Notes: generated from the letters alone by a model not told the origin. A stretch of DNA of 64,000 nucleotides from Plantibacter sp. ME-Dv--P-122b (GCF_030209375.1 NZ_JARVSC010000001.1:62001-126000); one strand, 5' to 3'. Positions 1-10,275 are shown, numbered from the stretch's first letter. Numbers and translations: made by a program.

Positions 1-605
<605 letters not shown>

Positions 606-609
<4 letters not shown>

Positions 610-2918
610 AGACCGACACCACCCGTCACCTCGACGCGGCCCGCTACCTCGACGCCACGCTGCCCATCGCGGCCCGTGTCGACGACCTCGTCGAGCGGAT
701 GACCGTCCGCGAGAAGGTCGGGCAGATGATGCAGCTCGACGCGCGCGACGACATCGAGGCGCACGTCCTCGAGACGCACGTCGGCTCGATCCTGCACGCG
801 TCGCCGGAGCGTCTCGCGGTCGCCCATGAACTCGTCGGGCGCACGCGACTGCAGATCCCGCTGATCGTGGGGGAGGACTGCATCCACGGTCACTCCTTCC
901 ACCTCGGCGCGACGATCTTCCCCACGCAACTGGCGATGGCCGCGAGCTGGGACGCAGGACTGCTCGAGCGGGTCGCCAGGGCCACTGCCGTCGAGGTCGC
1001 CGCGACGGGTGTCCACTGGACGTTCTCGCCCGTGCTCTGCATCGCCCGCGACCTGCGCTGGGGACGCGTCGGTGAGACCTTCGGTGAGGACCCGTTCCTC
1101 ATCGGCGAGCTCGCGTCCGCGATGGTGCGCGGCTACCAGGGCGACGGCCTGTCCGACCCGACCGCCATCCTCGCGACGGCCAAGCACTTCGCCGGGTACT
1201 CCGAGACGCAGGGTGGGCGCGACGCGAGCGAGGCCGACATCTCCCCGCGCAAACTGCGGTCGTGGTTCCTCCCGCCGTTCGAGCGGGTCGCCCGCGAGGG
1301 CTGCGCCAGCTTCATGCTCGGCTACCAGTCCATCGACGGCGTGCCGATCACGGTCAACGAGTGGCTGCTCAACGACGTCCTGCGCGGTGAATGGGGGTAC
1401 GAGGGGACGCTCATCACCGACTGGGACAACGTGGGCCGCATGGTGTGGGAGCAGCACGTCAGCCCGGACTACGTGCACGCCTCCGCCGCGGCGATCCGTG
1501 CCGGGAACGACATGGTGATGACCACGCCCGGCTTCTTCGAGGGTGCCCTGGAGGCGCTCGAGCGCGGGCTACTCGAGGAGGCCGATCTGGATCGGGCCGT
1601 GCGACGCATCCTCACCCTCAAGTTCGCGCTCGGCCTGTTCGAGCACCCGCGGCACCCGGACGCCGCGGAGCAGCTCGCCGTGATCGGTTCGCCGGAGCAC
1701 ACCGAGCTCAACCTCGAGACTGCGCGTCGCTCGCTCGTCCTGCTCCGCAACGACGGCGTGCTGCCGCTCGCCGGCGGCTACCGCGGGGACGAGGCCGGCA
1801 GGGCGATCGCGACGCCCGAGGCCGGGCCGCAGCGCATCGCCGTCGTGGGTCCGCTCGCGGACGACGCGCAGATGCAGCTCGGCGATTGGGCGGGCAACTC
1901 CGGCCAGGCCGGTTGGTTGCCCGACGGCCAGCCGCGCGAGATGATCACCACCGTCGTCGACGGCCTGCGTGCGGTCGCACCCGCCGGGAGCACGGTCACG
2001 ACCGCGTTCGGAGCCGACATCCTCACGCTCTCGCCCGATCCAGCGGGCGCGACCTTCCCCGACGGCCAGCCGCGCCCACCGCTCGTCACACCGGCGGAAC
2101 CCGACGATGCGCTCATCGCGGAAGCCGTCGCGCTGGCCGAGGACGCCGACGTGGTCGTCGCCGTCGTGGGCGACCGCATCGAGCTCGTGGGGGAGGGCCG
2201 CTCCACCGCGACGCTCGAACTCATCGGCGGACAGGTGGCACTGCTCGACGCTCTGGCAGCCACCGGGAAGCCGCTCGTCGTGGTCCTTCTCGCCTCGAAG
2301 CCGCTCGTCCTGCCGCCGTCCGCGCTGTACGCCGACGCGATCGTGTGGGCGGCGAGTCCCGGCATGCAGGGCGGCCGCGCGATCGCGGAACTCCTGCTCG
2401 GTCTCATCGAGCCGACCGGTCGCCTGCCGATCTCCTTCGCCCGGCACGCCGGCCAGCAGCCGACGTACTACAACCAGATCCGCGGACAGCACGGCGACCG
2501 CTACGCCGACCTCACGCAGGAGCCTGCGTTCGCCTTCGGCGACGGCCTGTCCTACACGAGCGTCGAGTACGGCGAGCCACGCCTCGACCAGGCCGTCTAC
2601 GGACGTGGCGACACCCTCCGCGCCGTGGTCGAGGTGCGCAACAGCGGTTCACGCCCGGTCCTCGAGACGGTGCAGGTGTACGTCAGCGACCTCGTCACCT
2701 CGGTGAGCTGGGCCGACCAGGAGCTGAAGACGTTCCGTCAGGTCGCCGTCGAACCCGGCGAGACGGCGACGGTCACGATCGACCTGCCCGTCGCCGACTG
2801 CTCGATCGTCGACGCCAGAGGGCGAAGGGTCGTCGAAACCGGGGAGTTCGAGCTGCGGGTGGGCGGCTCGTCACGGGCCGATGCACTGCACGCGGTCCGA
2901 TTCACGATCGCCGACTGA
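606..2918 (+). CDS. glycoside hydrolase family 3 beta-glucosidase/xylosidase
   Basis: This 770-residue GH3 enzyme hydrolyses terminal beta-linked sugars from oligosaccharides. The N-terminal barrel starts with REKVGQMMQ (near residue 35), has KHFAGY at 193-198, and carries the likely nucleophile Asp272 in LITDWDN. The second alpha/beta domain covers roughly 370-600 and a fibronectin-III-like domain ends the protein. No signal peptide is visible, so it is probably cytoplasmic and acts on sugars imported by the adjacent permease, with which it is translationally coupled (ATGA). Beta-glucosidase is the commonest activity of the family; xylosidase is possible. Confidence 0.95.
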
Positions 2919-2931
2919 GCCGTCGGCAGCC

Positions 2932-2992
2932 GGGACCCTCACGGGGCCGCACGAAGTCCCTCCTGTTTCGTGCGGCACCCGTGAGTGGTCCC
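2932..2992. terminator. long imperfect hairpin between convergent genes
   Basis: The arms pair in three blocks: GGGACC/GGTCCC, CTCACGGG/CCCGTGAG and GCCGCACGAA/TTCGTGCGGC, with an 11-nt loop. It sits between the GH3 stop and the stop of the opposing small gene, so it can terminate both. There is no T-tract. Confidence 0.7.
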
Positions 2993-2997
2993 GAGGA

Positions 2998-3300
2998 CTA
3001 CGCCAGTTCGTCCGCGTCAGCGCGGACGGTGACCTCGCCGCCGTTGGCGCCGTGCATGAGGTCCTCGAGCAACGGGCGGTCCATCTCGAACGTCTCGTCC
3101 GAATCGAAGCTGAACTGCAGCGGGATCGACGGGTGCAGCCAGAGCGTGACGCGGCCGCGTTCCGTGGAGGTGTCGCGCAGGGTCACCGAGAACGACTCGT
3201 TCCGGCGGAGCTTCATCAGGGTGATGGTCTTGACGTGGGCCAGCATCCGGTCCTCGAGGTGGAACCGGTTCTCGCCCGTTCCGTATACGATCGCGCCCAT
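2998..3300 (-). CDS. DUF7882-like small protein, copy 1
   Basis: A 100-residue protein of unknown function. I start it at MGAIVYG because the paralogue at 3744-4064 starts the same way (MGKLIYG) and a purine-rich AGAAGGG lies just upstream. The two proteins share the pattern MGxxxYG, EDRxLAH, KLRRNE and WxHPSxPLxF, which defines a small family I associate with Microbacteriaceae (DUF7882; often mislabelled ATP-dependent DNA ligase). The C-terminus is acidic. No membrane segment or catalytic motif is visible. It lies downstream of its paralogue on the same strand. Confidence 0.75.
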   Translation of the reverse strand: MGAIVYGTGENRFHLEDRMLAHVKTITLMKLRRNESFSVTLRDTSTERGRVTLWLHPSIPLQFSFDSDETFEMDRPLLEDLMHGANGGEVTVRADADELA

Positions 3301-3480
3301 ATGCTGTGCCCTTCTCTGGACCTCCGACAATCGACACGGCGAGATGCGCCGGTGTCGAGCGGCCAGCCTGGAGACCCACTTCAACGTCCGCCGAACAAGT
3401 GTAGGAAACTTGAAATCGTCGCTCTGAACTGTTGATTTCCGAGTGTCGGCTGCGCTATGCGCGTGCGACCGCTGGGCCGG

Positions 3481-3747
3481 TCAGGACAGCAGGTCGGGGT
3501 CCTGTCCCTGGGGGAGTGCCGAGGACGGCGTGTCCTGGGAAGGACCGTCCGGCGTACCCATCGCGATGCCGATCCCGGGGCCGATGAGGAGGTTGATGGG
3601 CTCCAGCTGGCCCTCACCGCGGTCGACCTGCAGCCAACGGAACTGTCCGGCGGCGATGCTGTCGAGCACCTCGGCGCGGAACTCGTCCGGGTCAGAGACG
3701 GCGATCGAGTACGGCAGTCCCTGGTAGACGATCTCCATACGGCTCAT
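3481..3747 (-). CDS. hypothetical 88-residue protein
   Basis: I do not recognise the family. The start MSRMEIVYQG overlaps the upstream DUF7882 stop by ATGA, which argues for real translation and coupling. The first 60 residues look folded (GLPYSIAVSDPDEFRAEVLD, then RWLQVDRGEG and NLLIGPG); the last 25 are Pro/Ser/Gln-rich and probably disordered. Its place between two DUF7882 genes suggests a shared but unknown role. Confidence 0.65.
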   Translation of the reverse strand: MSRMEIVYQGLPYSIAVSDPDEFRAEVLDSIAAGQFRWLQVDRGEGQLEPINLLIGPGIGIAMGTPDGPSQDTPSSALPQGQDPDLLS

Positions 3748-4064
3748 GCGACTTGTCCTGTCCGGCTCGGAGCGGGCTCCGCGATGACCGAGAGGCCGTG
3801 AGCGGAGTTCGCCGTGACGTTGAGCGCGTCGATCCACGCGCGGTTGAGGTCGATCGGGACGCTGCCCGAGTACTTGAATCGCAGCGGCACCGAGGGGTGG
3901 ATCCAGATGACACTGCGTCCGTCGCCTGCGCGAGGGTCGTCCTTCCAACCGAAGTAGAAGGCCTCGTTCCGGCGGAGCTTCGCACCGATCACGAACTGCA
4001 GGTGCGCAAGCAGCCGGTCCTCGAAGGTGATCGAGACCTCAGAACCGTAGATCAGTTTTCCCAT
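3744..4064 (-). CDS. DUF7882-like small protein, copy 2
   Basis: A 106-residue paralogue of the protein at 2998-3300, with MGKLIYG, FEDRLLAHLQ, KLRRNEAF and WIHPSVPLRF in the same order. Function unknown. It is the first gene of a short leftward set that continues into the 88-residue gene through an ATGA overlap. The long alternative frames on the opposite strand lack any family pattern. Confidence 0.8.
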   Translation of the reverse strand: MGKLIYGSEVSITFEDRLLAHLQFVIGAKLRRNEAFYFGWKDDPRAGDGRSVIWIHPSVPLRFKYSGSVPIDLNRAWIDALNVTANSAHGLSVIAEPAPSRTGQVA

Positions 4065-4252
4065 GGCGGGCCATGCTCTCCTCGTTGTGCGTCACGCGGT
4101 GTCTATCGCGGTGTCGCTTCACCCTAAGACTCCCGGCTCCGAAAACCCAGCTGACGGCCGCGCGGGCGCGAATGGGACGCTTCGGCGGTGATGTCAAGGG
4201 CCCCGGGATCGACAGGTGGGGTGCGTAACCTGCCGTGCAGGAGGTGCCAACC

Positions 4253-4816
4253 ATGGCAACAGCAGAGAAGACCAGCAAGACCGAGAGCACGACCCGATCG
4301 GCTCCCGGAGGATCCGGGCCGAAGCCCACCCGTCGGCAGAACGCCGAGAAGGGCTTCGTCGCGTCGAAGGAACTCGACGCGAACATGCAGGCCGTCCTCG
4401 TCGACCTCATCGAGCTGTCGATCCAGGGCAAGCAGGCGCACTGGAACGTCGTCGGACGCAACTTCCGCGACACGCACCTGCAGCTCGACGAGATCATCGA
4501 CGCCGCGCGCGAGTTCAGCGACACCGTCGCGGAGCGCATGCGGGCCCTGCACGCTGTGCCGGACGGCCGCAGCGACATCGTGGCCGAGACCACGACGCTG
4601 CCCGAGTACCCGCAGGGCGAGATCGACACCTCGGAGACGATCGACCTGATCACCGTCCGACTCGAAGCGGTCGTCGGCACGATGCGTCGCGTCCACGACG
4701 AGGTCGACGAGGAGGACCCGACGAGCGCGGACATCCTCCACGCGATCATCCAGCAGCTGGAGCAGTTCGCGTGGATGATCAGCGCGGAGAACCGGACGGC
4801 CACCCGCAGTCGTTGA
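4253..4816 (+). CDS. dps: Dps family DNA-binding ferritin-like protein
   Basis: A 187-residue Dps protein, which stores iron and shields DNA during starvation or oxidative stress. The start MATAEK is chosen because AGGAGG lies at 4239-4244, 8 nt before ATG. The first ~35 residues are a Lys/Arg/Ser/Thr-rich tail, likely the DNA-contacting extension. The ferroxidase signature is QAHWNVVG (His63), then RDTHLQLDEII (His75, Asp79). The usual four-helix bundle follows. It is monocistronic and ends at a strong hairpin. Confidence 0.93.
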   Translation: MATAEKTSKTESTTRSAPGGSGPKPTRRQNAEKGFVASKELDANMQAVLVDLIELSIQGKQAHWNVVGRNFRDTHLQLDEIIDAAREFSDTVAERMRALHAVPDGRSDIVAETTTLPEYPQGEIDTSETIDLITVRLEAVVGTMRRVHDEVDEEDPTSADILHAIIQQLEQFAWMISAENRTATRSR

Positions 4817-4821
4817 CCTGG

Positions 4822-4858
4822 GGCGGCGTCCGACGGCGAATCGTCGTCGGACGCCGCC
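4822..4858. terminator. 14-bp perfect stem hairpin after dps
   Basis: GGCGGCGTCCGACG (4822-4835) pairs perfectly with CGTCGGACGCCGCC (4845-4858) over a 9-nt loop. It lies between dps and a convergent small gene, so it probably works in both directions. No U-tract. Confidence 0.75.
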
Positions 4859-4888
4859 ACCCGTCGGGGTCGGATGTCGGTTCGACGA

Positions 4889-5017
4889 CTACTTGTCGTC
4901 GGCGCCGCCACCCGACGCCGTGTCTTCGCCGTCGTTCGGCTCGGAACCGTCGGAGCCCGACCCGTCGGGGATCTCTTCCGCGTCGGGACGTGAGGATGAT
5001 GCAGATGCGTTCGTCAT
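4889..5017 (-). CDS. small acidic disordered protein (42 aa)
   Basis: The frame begins MTNASASSSRPDAEEIPDG and ends GGGADDK; it is Ser/Gly/Asp/Glu-rich and predicted disordered by eye. The start has a good ribosome binding site (AGGAAGG, 8 nt upstream on the minus strand). No family is recognised. Its composition recalls the 58-residue protein at 53668-53844, but I see no clear homology. Confidence 0.6.
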   Translation of the reverse strand: MTNASASSSRPDAEEIPDGSGSDGSEPNDGEDTASGGGADDK

Positions 5018-5131
5018 GTTCGCTTCCTTCCTGGTGGTACTCGTCGTCACCGTCGGAGACGACTGGCCCCACGCTACGGCTCCAAGTCGGTGGCAGGCTG
5101 GGGGTTGACGACTCGAACAGGCGGGAACAGC

Positions 5132-6328
5132 ATGACGGCGGTGATGAGTGGCGGTGACGCACCCGGGCGGCGGACGCCGACGGGGAGCATCCGTACCCCA
5201 CGACAGCGCTTCACGGCCTGGGTGACGCCCGCCCTCCGCCCATGGCGGCTCATGCTCGCTCTGAAGGTCGCCATCGCCGCCACCGCGGCCTGGTTCATCG
5301 GCAGGCTGCTCCCGGGGGAGCTCGGGGACTTCTCCTACTACGCACCCCTCGGCGCGCTCGTGAGTCTCACCCCGTCGCTGATGGACTCGGTGCGGTCCAG
5401 CGTGCAGACCCTCGTCGGTCTGGGCGTCGGCATCGGCCTGGCGTGGACGCTCATCGTGTCGCCCGCACCGGGGTGGGTGTCGGTGGGCCTGTCGGTGGGG
5501 CTCGGAACCGTGCTCGCCGGTCTGCCGGGTCTCGGTCAGGGACGCGACTACGTGCCGATCGCCGCGCTCTTCGTGATCATCATCGGCGGGGCGGACGCGA
5601 ACGAGTTCTCGCTCGGGTACCTCGTGCAGATGGCCCTCGGTGTCGCCGTCGGGCTGCTCGTCAACCTGCTCATCGTCCCCCCGCTGTTCGTCCGGGAGTC
5701 GGCCGCCGGGATCGCCGCGGCGCGTGCGCGCATGGTCGACGCCCTCCGCAGCATGTCCACGACGGTCGCATCGGAGACCGAACCGGCAGCCGATGATCCC
5801 CCCGCCTGGGATCCGTCGGTGACCGCACTACGTCACGACATCGACGCGGCCCGCCGACTCGTCCGCGATGCGGCGGAGAGTCGACGGGTGAACCCCCGGA
5901 CGCGCTGGACGAAGTACGACTTCCGCGGCGATGAAGGGGCGTTGACGGCACTCGAACGCATCGCGCCGGCGGTCGTGGACCTCGGTGACGCGCTGCGAGC
6001 CGCGCTGTGGGGGATCCCCGTCCCCGTCCGGCTCCCGGTTTCGGTCCGATCCACGCTCGCCGACGCCCTGCAGGCCGCCGCCGACCTGGTCGACGCCGCC
6101 ATCGACGACGAGCGACTGCCCGAGGCCCTCGAGACCTCTGACCGGGCGCTCGTCGCCCTGCGGCGGGCGGTCAGGACGGCCCATGCGGAGGCGGTGAACC
6201 GTGCGTCGTCCGCTGGCGAGTCGACCGAGGATCCTGCCGACGACCCGGGCGGCGAGAACCTGCTCTTCGCCCTGCGGCGCGTCCATGCCGAGATCGAGGG
6301 CTCCAAGCGGACCGACCAGGCCGAGTGA
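5132..6328 (+). CDS. FUSC/aromatic acid exporter-like membrane protein
   Basis: About 398 residues. Residues ~25-200 hold five or six membrane segments (for example VAIAATAAWFIG and LVGLGVGIGLAWTLIV) typical of the FUSC/ArAE permease half. The remaining ~200 residues form a helical cytoplasmic domain. This class exports aromatic or other organic acids in some bacteria; here the substrate is unknown. I start at MTAVMSGG after a GCGGGA sequence; a GTG at 5090 or the ATG at 5144 are alternatives. It diverges from the 42-residue gene and ends at a hairpin. Confidence 0.8.
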   Translation: MTAVMSGGDAPGRRTPTGSIRTPRQRFTAWVTPALRPWRLMLALKVAIAATAAWFIGRLLPGELGDFSYYAPLGALVSLTPSLMDSVRSSVQTLVGLGVGIGLAWTLIVSPAPGWVSVGLSVGLGTVLAGLPGLGQGRDYVPIAALFVIIIGGADANEFSLGYLVQMALGVAVGLLVNLLIVPPLFVRESAAGIAAARARMVDALRSMSTTVASETEPAADDPPAWDPSVTALRHDIDAARRLVRDAAESRRVNPRTRWTKYDFRGDEGALTALERIAPAVVDLGDALRAALWGIPVPVRLPVSVRSTLADALQAAADLVDAAIDDERLPEALETSDRALVALRRAVRTAHAEAVNRASSAGESTEDPADDPGGENLLFALRRVHAEIEGSKRTDQAE

Positions 6329-6341
6329 GCGCCCGATCCGC

Positions 6342-6378
6342 CAATGGGACGCCCCGCGCCAGGCGGGACGTCCCATTG
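6342..6378. terminator. hairpin between convergent genes
   Basis: CAATGGGACG (6342-6351) pairs with CGTCCCATTG (6369-6378), with a further GC-rich inner stem. It separates the FUSC-like gene from the opposing SDR stop at 6392. Confidence 0.7.
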
Positions 6379-6391
6379 ATCCGTTCCGGCG

Positions 6392-7231
6392 TCAGAGGAT
6401 CGGCTTGCCGCCGGTCACCGCGATGACGGCGCCCGAGATGTAGCTCCCCTCGTCCGAGGCGAGCAGCACGTAGGGCGGAGCGACCTCGGCGGGCTGGCCC
6501 GGACGGCCGAGCGGGGTGTCCGTCCCGAACGACTCGACCGTCTCAGACGGCATCGTCGACGGGATGAGGGGTGTCCAGATCGGACCGGGCGCGACCGCGT
6601 TCACGCGGATCCCGTCGCCGCCGAGCATCTGCGCGAGCGAGGCGGTCATACTCGCGAGACCCGCCTTCGTCATGGCATAGGGCATGAGCTGCGGCGACGG
6701 CGAGTCGGCCTGCACCGAGCTCGTCGCGATGATCGACGAGCCCGGAGCCATGTGTGGGACGGCCGCCTTGCTCAGGTGGAAGAACGCGCTCAGGTTCGTG
6801 GCGAGCGTGTGGTCCCACTCCTCGTCGGGGATGTCGGCGAGGCTCTCGCGGGTCATCTGGTAGGCGGCGTTGCTCACGAGGATGTCGACCTTGCCGAACC
6901 GCTCGACCGTCGCGCGCACGATCTCGCGGCAGTGCTCGGGGCTCGTGAGGTCTCCACCGATGCTGAGGGCGGTCCGGCCCGCCTCCTCGACCCAGCGGAC
7001 CGTGTCGGCTGCGTCCTCGTCCTCGTCGAGGTAGCTGACGACGACGTCCGCTCCTTCGCGCGCGTAGGCGATCGCGACGGCCTTGCCGATGCCGCTGTCG
7101 CCGCCGGTGATGATGGCGACCTTGCCCTCGAGCTTGCCCGAGCCCCGGTAGCCGGTCTCGCCGTGGTCGGCCTGCGGGGTGAGTTCGCCCTCGGTCCCGG
7201 GCGGCTGCTGCTGCTGAGCGGGCTGGTTCAT
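6392..7231 (-). CDS. SDR family oxidoreductase, copy 1
   Basis: A 279-residue short-chain dehydrogenase/reductase, start chosen at MNQPAQQQQ behind GGGAGG. Cofactor motif TGGDSGIG (near residue 42), SNAA in place of NNAG, and catalytic YxxxK in PYAMTKAGL. A ~35-residue Gln/Gly-rich N-terminal extension ending in GETGYRGSGKLEGK matches the YhdF/YhxC-type stress-associated subgroup. The substrate is unknown. It is closely similar to the SDR at 10276-11172; the two flank a GH15 enzyme and an SMP-30 protein. Confidence 0.92.
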   Translation of the reverse strand: MNQPAQQQQPPGTEGELTPQADHGETGYRGSGKLEGKVAIITGGDSGIGKAVAIAYAREGADVVVSYLDEDEDAADTVRWVEEAGRTALSIGGDLTSPEHCREIVRATVERFGKVDILVSNAAYQMTRESLADIPDEEWDHTLATNLSAFFHLSKAAVPHMAPGSSIIATSSVQADSPSPQLMPYAMTKAGLASMTASLAQMLGGDGIRVNAVAPGPIWTPLIPSTMPSETVESFGTDTPLGRPGQPAEVAPPYVLLASDEGSYISGAVIAVTGGKPIL

Positions 7232-7416
7232 GGTGTTCCTCCCTGTGCTGCTGTGGATCCGTGCTGCTGCGGTTGCGGTGCTCCAACCCAAGCCGATCCG
7301 AGCGACCCGCCTCCAGGGGTTGACGCCCGCTCGGCACGAGGGGTCCCGCGCTAGCAGCCGCGTGGCGGGGCCGCCAGCCCCGGCGATTCGGAGGCGCGGC
7401 TCGTAGGGTGAAGCGC

Positions 7417-9201
7417 ATGACCGCAGCTGGCGAGGATCTCCGTTCGTACGCACCGATCGGGGACGGCCGTACCGTCGCCCTCATCGGCCTCCGAGGCCAG
7501 GTCGACTGGTTGCCGATCCCCGACCTCGGCTCCATGCCGGTGTTCGCCCGGCTGCTCGACGACGACTCCGGCGGGTGCATCGAGCTCGAGCCGGTCGGCG
7601 AGTACACCGTCACGCGGCGCTACGTGTCCGGCACCAACGTGCTGCGCACGACCTTCACGACCGAGCACGGGCGTGCGACGATCACGGACGCGCTCGTAAC
7701 CGGCATCGCGGGTCGCCTGCCCTGGGCCGAACTCGCGCGCCGGATCGACGGAGTGTCCGGCAGCGTCGAGTTCACCTGGCGCGTCCGGCCCGGGACGGCG
7801 CTGGGGACGGCCTCGCCCTGGATCGAGGACAGCACGCGCGGCCCCATCATCCGCTCCGGCGCGACGACGATCGCGGTCGTCGGTGACGAGTACGGGCCGG
7901 AGGCGGTCGAGGTCGACGGGGCCATGCCGACGGAGCTCTCCGGTCGCTTCACGACGACCGAGAAGTCCCGTCACCTGCTGATCATCGTCGCCACCCACGG
8001 TGAGCCGATCCATCTGCCGGTCCCCGCGAACGTCGACGTGGGCATCGATCGGACGATCGACAACTGGCGCGCCTGGTCCCGGGCCTTCTCCTACGAAGGC
8101 CCCTGGGCGAATCAGGTGCAGCGGAGTGCGCTCGCGCTCAAACTCCTCATCTTCAGCCCCACGGGTGCCATCGCGGCCGCGGCGACCACCTCGCTGCCGG
8201 AGAACCCGCGCGGGGCCAAGAACTGGGACTACCGCTTCGCCTGGGTGCGCGACCTCGCGTACACCGCGCACGCGCTCGTCCGCTTCGGTCTCCGCGAGGA
8301 GACGCACGCCGCCGTGTCGTGGCTGCTGCGCACCATCCGCGAGAACGGGCCGGAGCTGCACATCTTCTACGGACTCGAGGGCGGCGTGCCCGACGGCGTC
8401 GTCGAGCACGACGTCGCAGGCTGGCGCGGCATCGGTCCGGTGGTCAGCGGGAACCCGGCCCAGGGGCAGTTGCAGCTCGGCGTCTACGGCGACCTCTTCG
8501 CGATCTGCCGCACCTACGTCGACGCCGGCAACGTGCTCGATGTGGAGACCGGCCGACTCCTCGCCGAGGTAGCCGATCGCACCTGCGACCTGTGGCGGAA
8601 CCGCGACGCCGGCATGTGGGAGCTGCCCCAGGAGGAGCACTACGTCTCGTCCAAGATGGGCTGCTGGCAGGCGCTCGGCGACGCGGTGCACCTGGCGGAG
8701 CTCGGGCAGGTCGCCGGCAGCGCCGACCGCTGGCGCACCGAGCAGACCCGCATCCGGGAATGGATCGACGAGCACGGGTGGAACGAGGAGCGCGGGGCGT
8801 ACGTCATGTTCCCCGGGAGCGACGACCTCGACGCCTCGGTGCTGCTGCACGCGATGAGCGGGTTCGACCGCGGTGACCGGATGTCCTCGACGATCGACGC
8901 CCTGACCGCCGAACTCGGCGAGGGGGCGCTGCTGTACCGGTACTCGGGCGTGCAGCAGGAGGAGTACACCTTCGTCGCCTGTGCGTTCTGGCGGGCCTCC
9001 GCGCTCGCCTGCGTCGGTCGTCACGACGAGGCGATCGCGGCCATGGACGAGCTCGTCGGCATGACCAACGACGTCGGGATCCTCGCCGAGATGATCGACC
9101 CGGCCGACGGTGCGCACTGGGGCAACCTGCCGCAGGCGCTGAGCCACCTCGCGCTCATCAACGCGGCGCTCACGATCAAGGAACTCACCGAGGAGGACTG
9201 A
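7417..9201 (+). CDS. glycoside hydrolase family 15 protein (trehalase/glucoamylase-like)
   Basis: About 594 residues, with an N-terminal beta-sandwich (roughly 1-250) and an alpha/alpha barrel. Family motifs are NWDYRFAWVRDLAY in the barrel, GMWELPQEEHYVSSKMGCW holding a candidate general acid Glu, and QQEEYTFVACAFW near the C-terminus. Actinobacterial members of this shape often act on trehalose, but glucoamylase activity cannot be excluded. ATG at 7417 lies 7 nt after TAGGGT (7404-7409) with no Shine-Dalgarno, pointing to a leaderless message. It diverges from the SDR gene. Confidence 0.9.
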   Translation: MTAAGEDLRSYAPIGDGRTVALIGLRGQVDWLPIPDLGSMPVFARLLDDDSGGCIELEPVGEYTVTRRYVSGTNVLRTTFTTEHGRATITDALVTGIAGRLPWAELARRIDGVSGSVEFTWRVRPGTALGTASPWIEDSTRGPIIRSGATTIAVVGDEYGPEAVEVDGAMPTELSGRFTTTEKSRHLLIIVATHGEPIHLPVPANVDVGIDRTIDNWRAWSRAFSYEGPWANQVQRSALALKLLIFSPTGAIAAAATTSLPENPRGAKNWDYRFAWVRDLAYTAHALVRFGLREETHAAVSWLLRTIRENGPELHIFYGLEGGVPDGVVEHDVAGWRGIGPVVSGNPAQGQLQLGVYGDLFAICRTYVDAGNVLDVETGRLLAEVADRTCDLWRNRDAGMWELPQEEHYVSSKMGCWQALGDAVHLAELGQVAGSADRWRTEQTRIREWIDEHGWNEERGAYVMFPGSDDLDASVLLHAMSGFDRGDRMSSTIDALTAELGEGALLYRYSGVQQEEYTFVACAFWRASALACVGRHDEAIAAMDELVGMTNDVGILAEMIDPADGAHWGNLPQALSHLALINAALTIKELTEED

Positions 9202-9208
9202 GCTCTTT

Positions 9209-9232
9209 GGTCCCTGAGCCTGTCGAAGGGCA
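9209..9232. repeat. 24-nt dispersed element, copy 1
   Basis: GGTCCCTGAGCCTGTCGAAG followed by GGCA. The same 24 bases with one change (C to T) occur at 33822-33845 inside a coding sequence. The core CCCTGAGC-TGTCGAAGGG is a common dispersed motif in high-GC bacteria. Here it lies just after the GH15 stop. Confidence 0.8.
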
Positions 9233-9308
9233 CGCACGCGGGTACCCGCCCGATGCTGGGAAAGCAAGCCCCGCGGGGACACCCGCTGCGGTCCGTACCG
9301 TGGAGGCG

Positions 9309-10217
9309 ATGGATGTTCAGCCACAGGTCTTCCGAGACACCCCCGCGATCCTCGTCGAGAGCATCTGGTGGGACGCGCGCACCGACGAGGTCGTGTGGGT
9401 GGACATCACTGCGGGCACCCTGCACCGCGGCCCGATCGACGGCGCCGTCGACGGTCGCGACGACCGCGTCACTGAACTCCCACCGCCGCTGAGCGCCGTG
9501 CAGCCGCGTGCCGCGGGCGGGTACATCGCCGCTCTCGGTGACCGCATCGTCACCCTCGACGACGACGGGCTCATCGCCGAGACCCTGGCGAAGCTCGCCC
9601 ACGCCCACGCGGGCCTCCGCAGCAACGAGGCGAAGGTCGACCCGTTCGGCCGGCTCCTCGTCGGCTCCATGAACGTCACCACCGGCGAACCGAACGCCGC
9701 CCTGTACCTGCTCGACGACACCGGACTCCGCACGCTCCTCGGCGGCTTCGGCGTCACCAACGGCTTCGAGTGGTCCGACGACGGTCGCACCGTGTACGTG
9801 ACCGACACCACCGTGAAGACGGTCTACCGGGCGAGCACGGGAGAAGACGGCCGACTCGGGCCGCTGGAGCCCTTCCTCGTCGGCTACGACTCCGACGGCC
9901 TCGCGCTCGACACCGACGGTCGATTCTGGAACGGCGTCAACGGCGGTGGTCGCGTGCTCCGGTGGAGCCCGGACGGCATCGTCGAGGACGAGTTGAGCGT
10001 GCCGGCCCCGGGCGTCACCTCGGTGGCTTTCGGCGGGCCCGAGCTCACGACGCTCTTCGTCGGGACAGCCCGTGAGAACCTCACCGAGGCGGACCTCGTG
10101 GAAGCACCACTCAGCGGCGGCATCTTCCGATTCGACGGACTCGCGACCGGCCGACCCGTCAATTCATACGGACGCCGATCGACCTCGGTGCCCGACCCGG
10201 CGACCGACCTCAGCTGA
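9309..10217 (+). CDS. SMP-30/gluconolactonase family protein
   Basis: A 302-residue six-bladed beta-propeller of the SMP-30/LRE type, which hydrolyses sugar lactones with a bound divalent metal. Metal-site candidates are Glu17 (ILVESIWWD), Asn in FGVTNGFEWS and Asp in GYDSDGLALD. The start MDVQPQVF is 7 nt after TACCGT (9296-9301), another leaderless arrangement. It is followed 58 nt later by an SDR, suggesting a sugar-oxidation pair (dehydrogenase making a lactone, lactonase opening it); this is inference. Confidence 0.9.
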   Translation: MDVQPQVFRDTPAILVESIWWDARTDEVVWVDITAGTLHRGPIDGAVDGRDDRVTELPPPLSAVQPRAAGGYIAALGDRIVTLDDDGLIAETLAKLAHAHAGLRSNEAKVDPFGRLLVGSMNVTTGEPNAALYLLDDTGLRTLLGGFGVTNGFEWSDDGRTVYVTDTTVKTVYRASTGEDGRLGPLEPFLVGYDSDGLALDTDGRFWNGVNGGGRVLRWSPDGIVEDELSVPAPGVTSVAFGGPELTTLFVGTARENLTEADLVEAPLSGGIFRFDGLATGRPVNSYGRRSTSVPDPATDLS

Positions 10218-10275
10218 CCTGAACCCTTCCGACCTGTCCGACCACGACCGAACACTGAACGAAAGGACCATCACC

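Noticed and set aside
3282-3289. CGTATACG palindrome resembling the aromatic-cluster operator
   Set aside because: It lies inside the coding start of a DUF7882 gene and encodes the conserved IVYG; it lacks the outer dyad on one side and is far from the cluster.
7351-9324. Long minus-strand open frame opposite the GH15 gene
   Set aside because: Arg/Val/Asp-rich shadow of the GH15 coding strand; GH15 motifs and start are on the plus strand.
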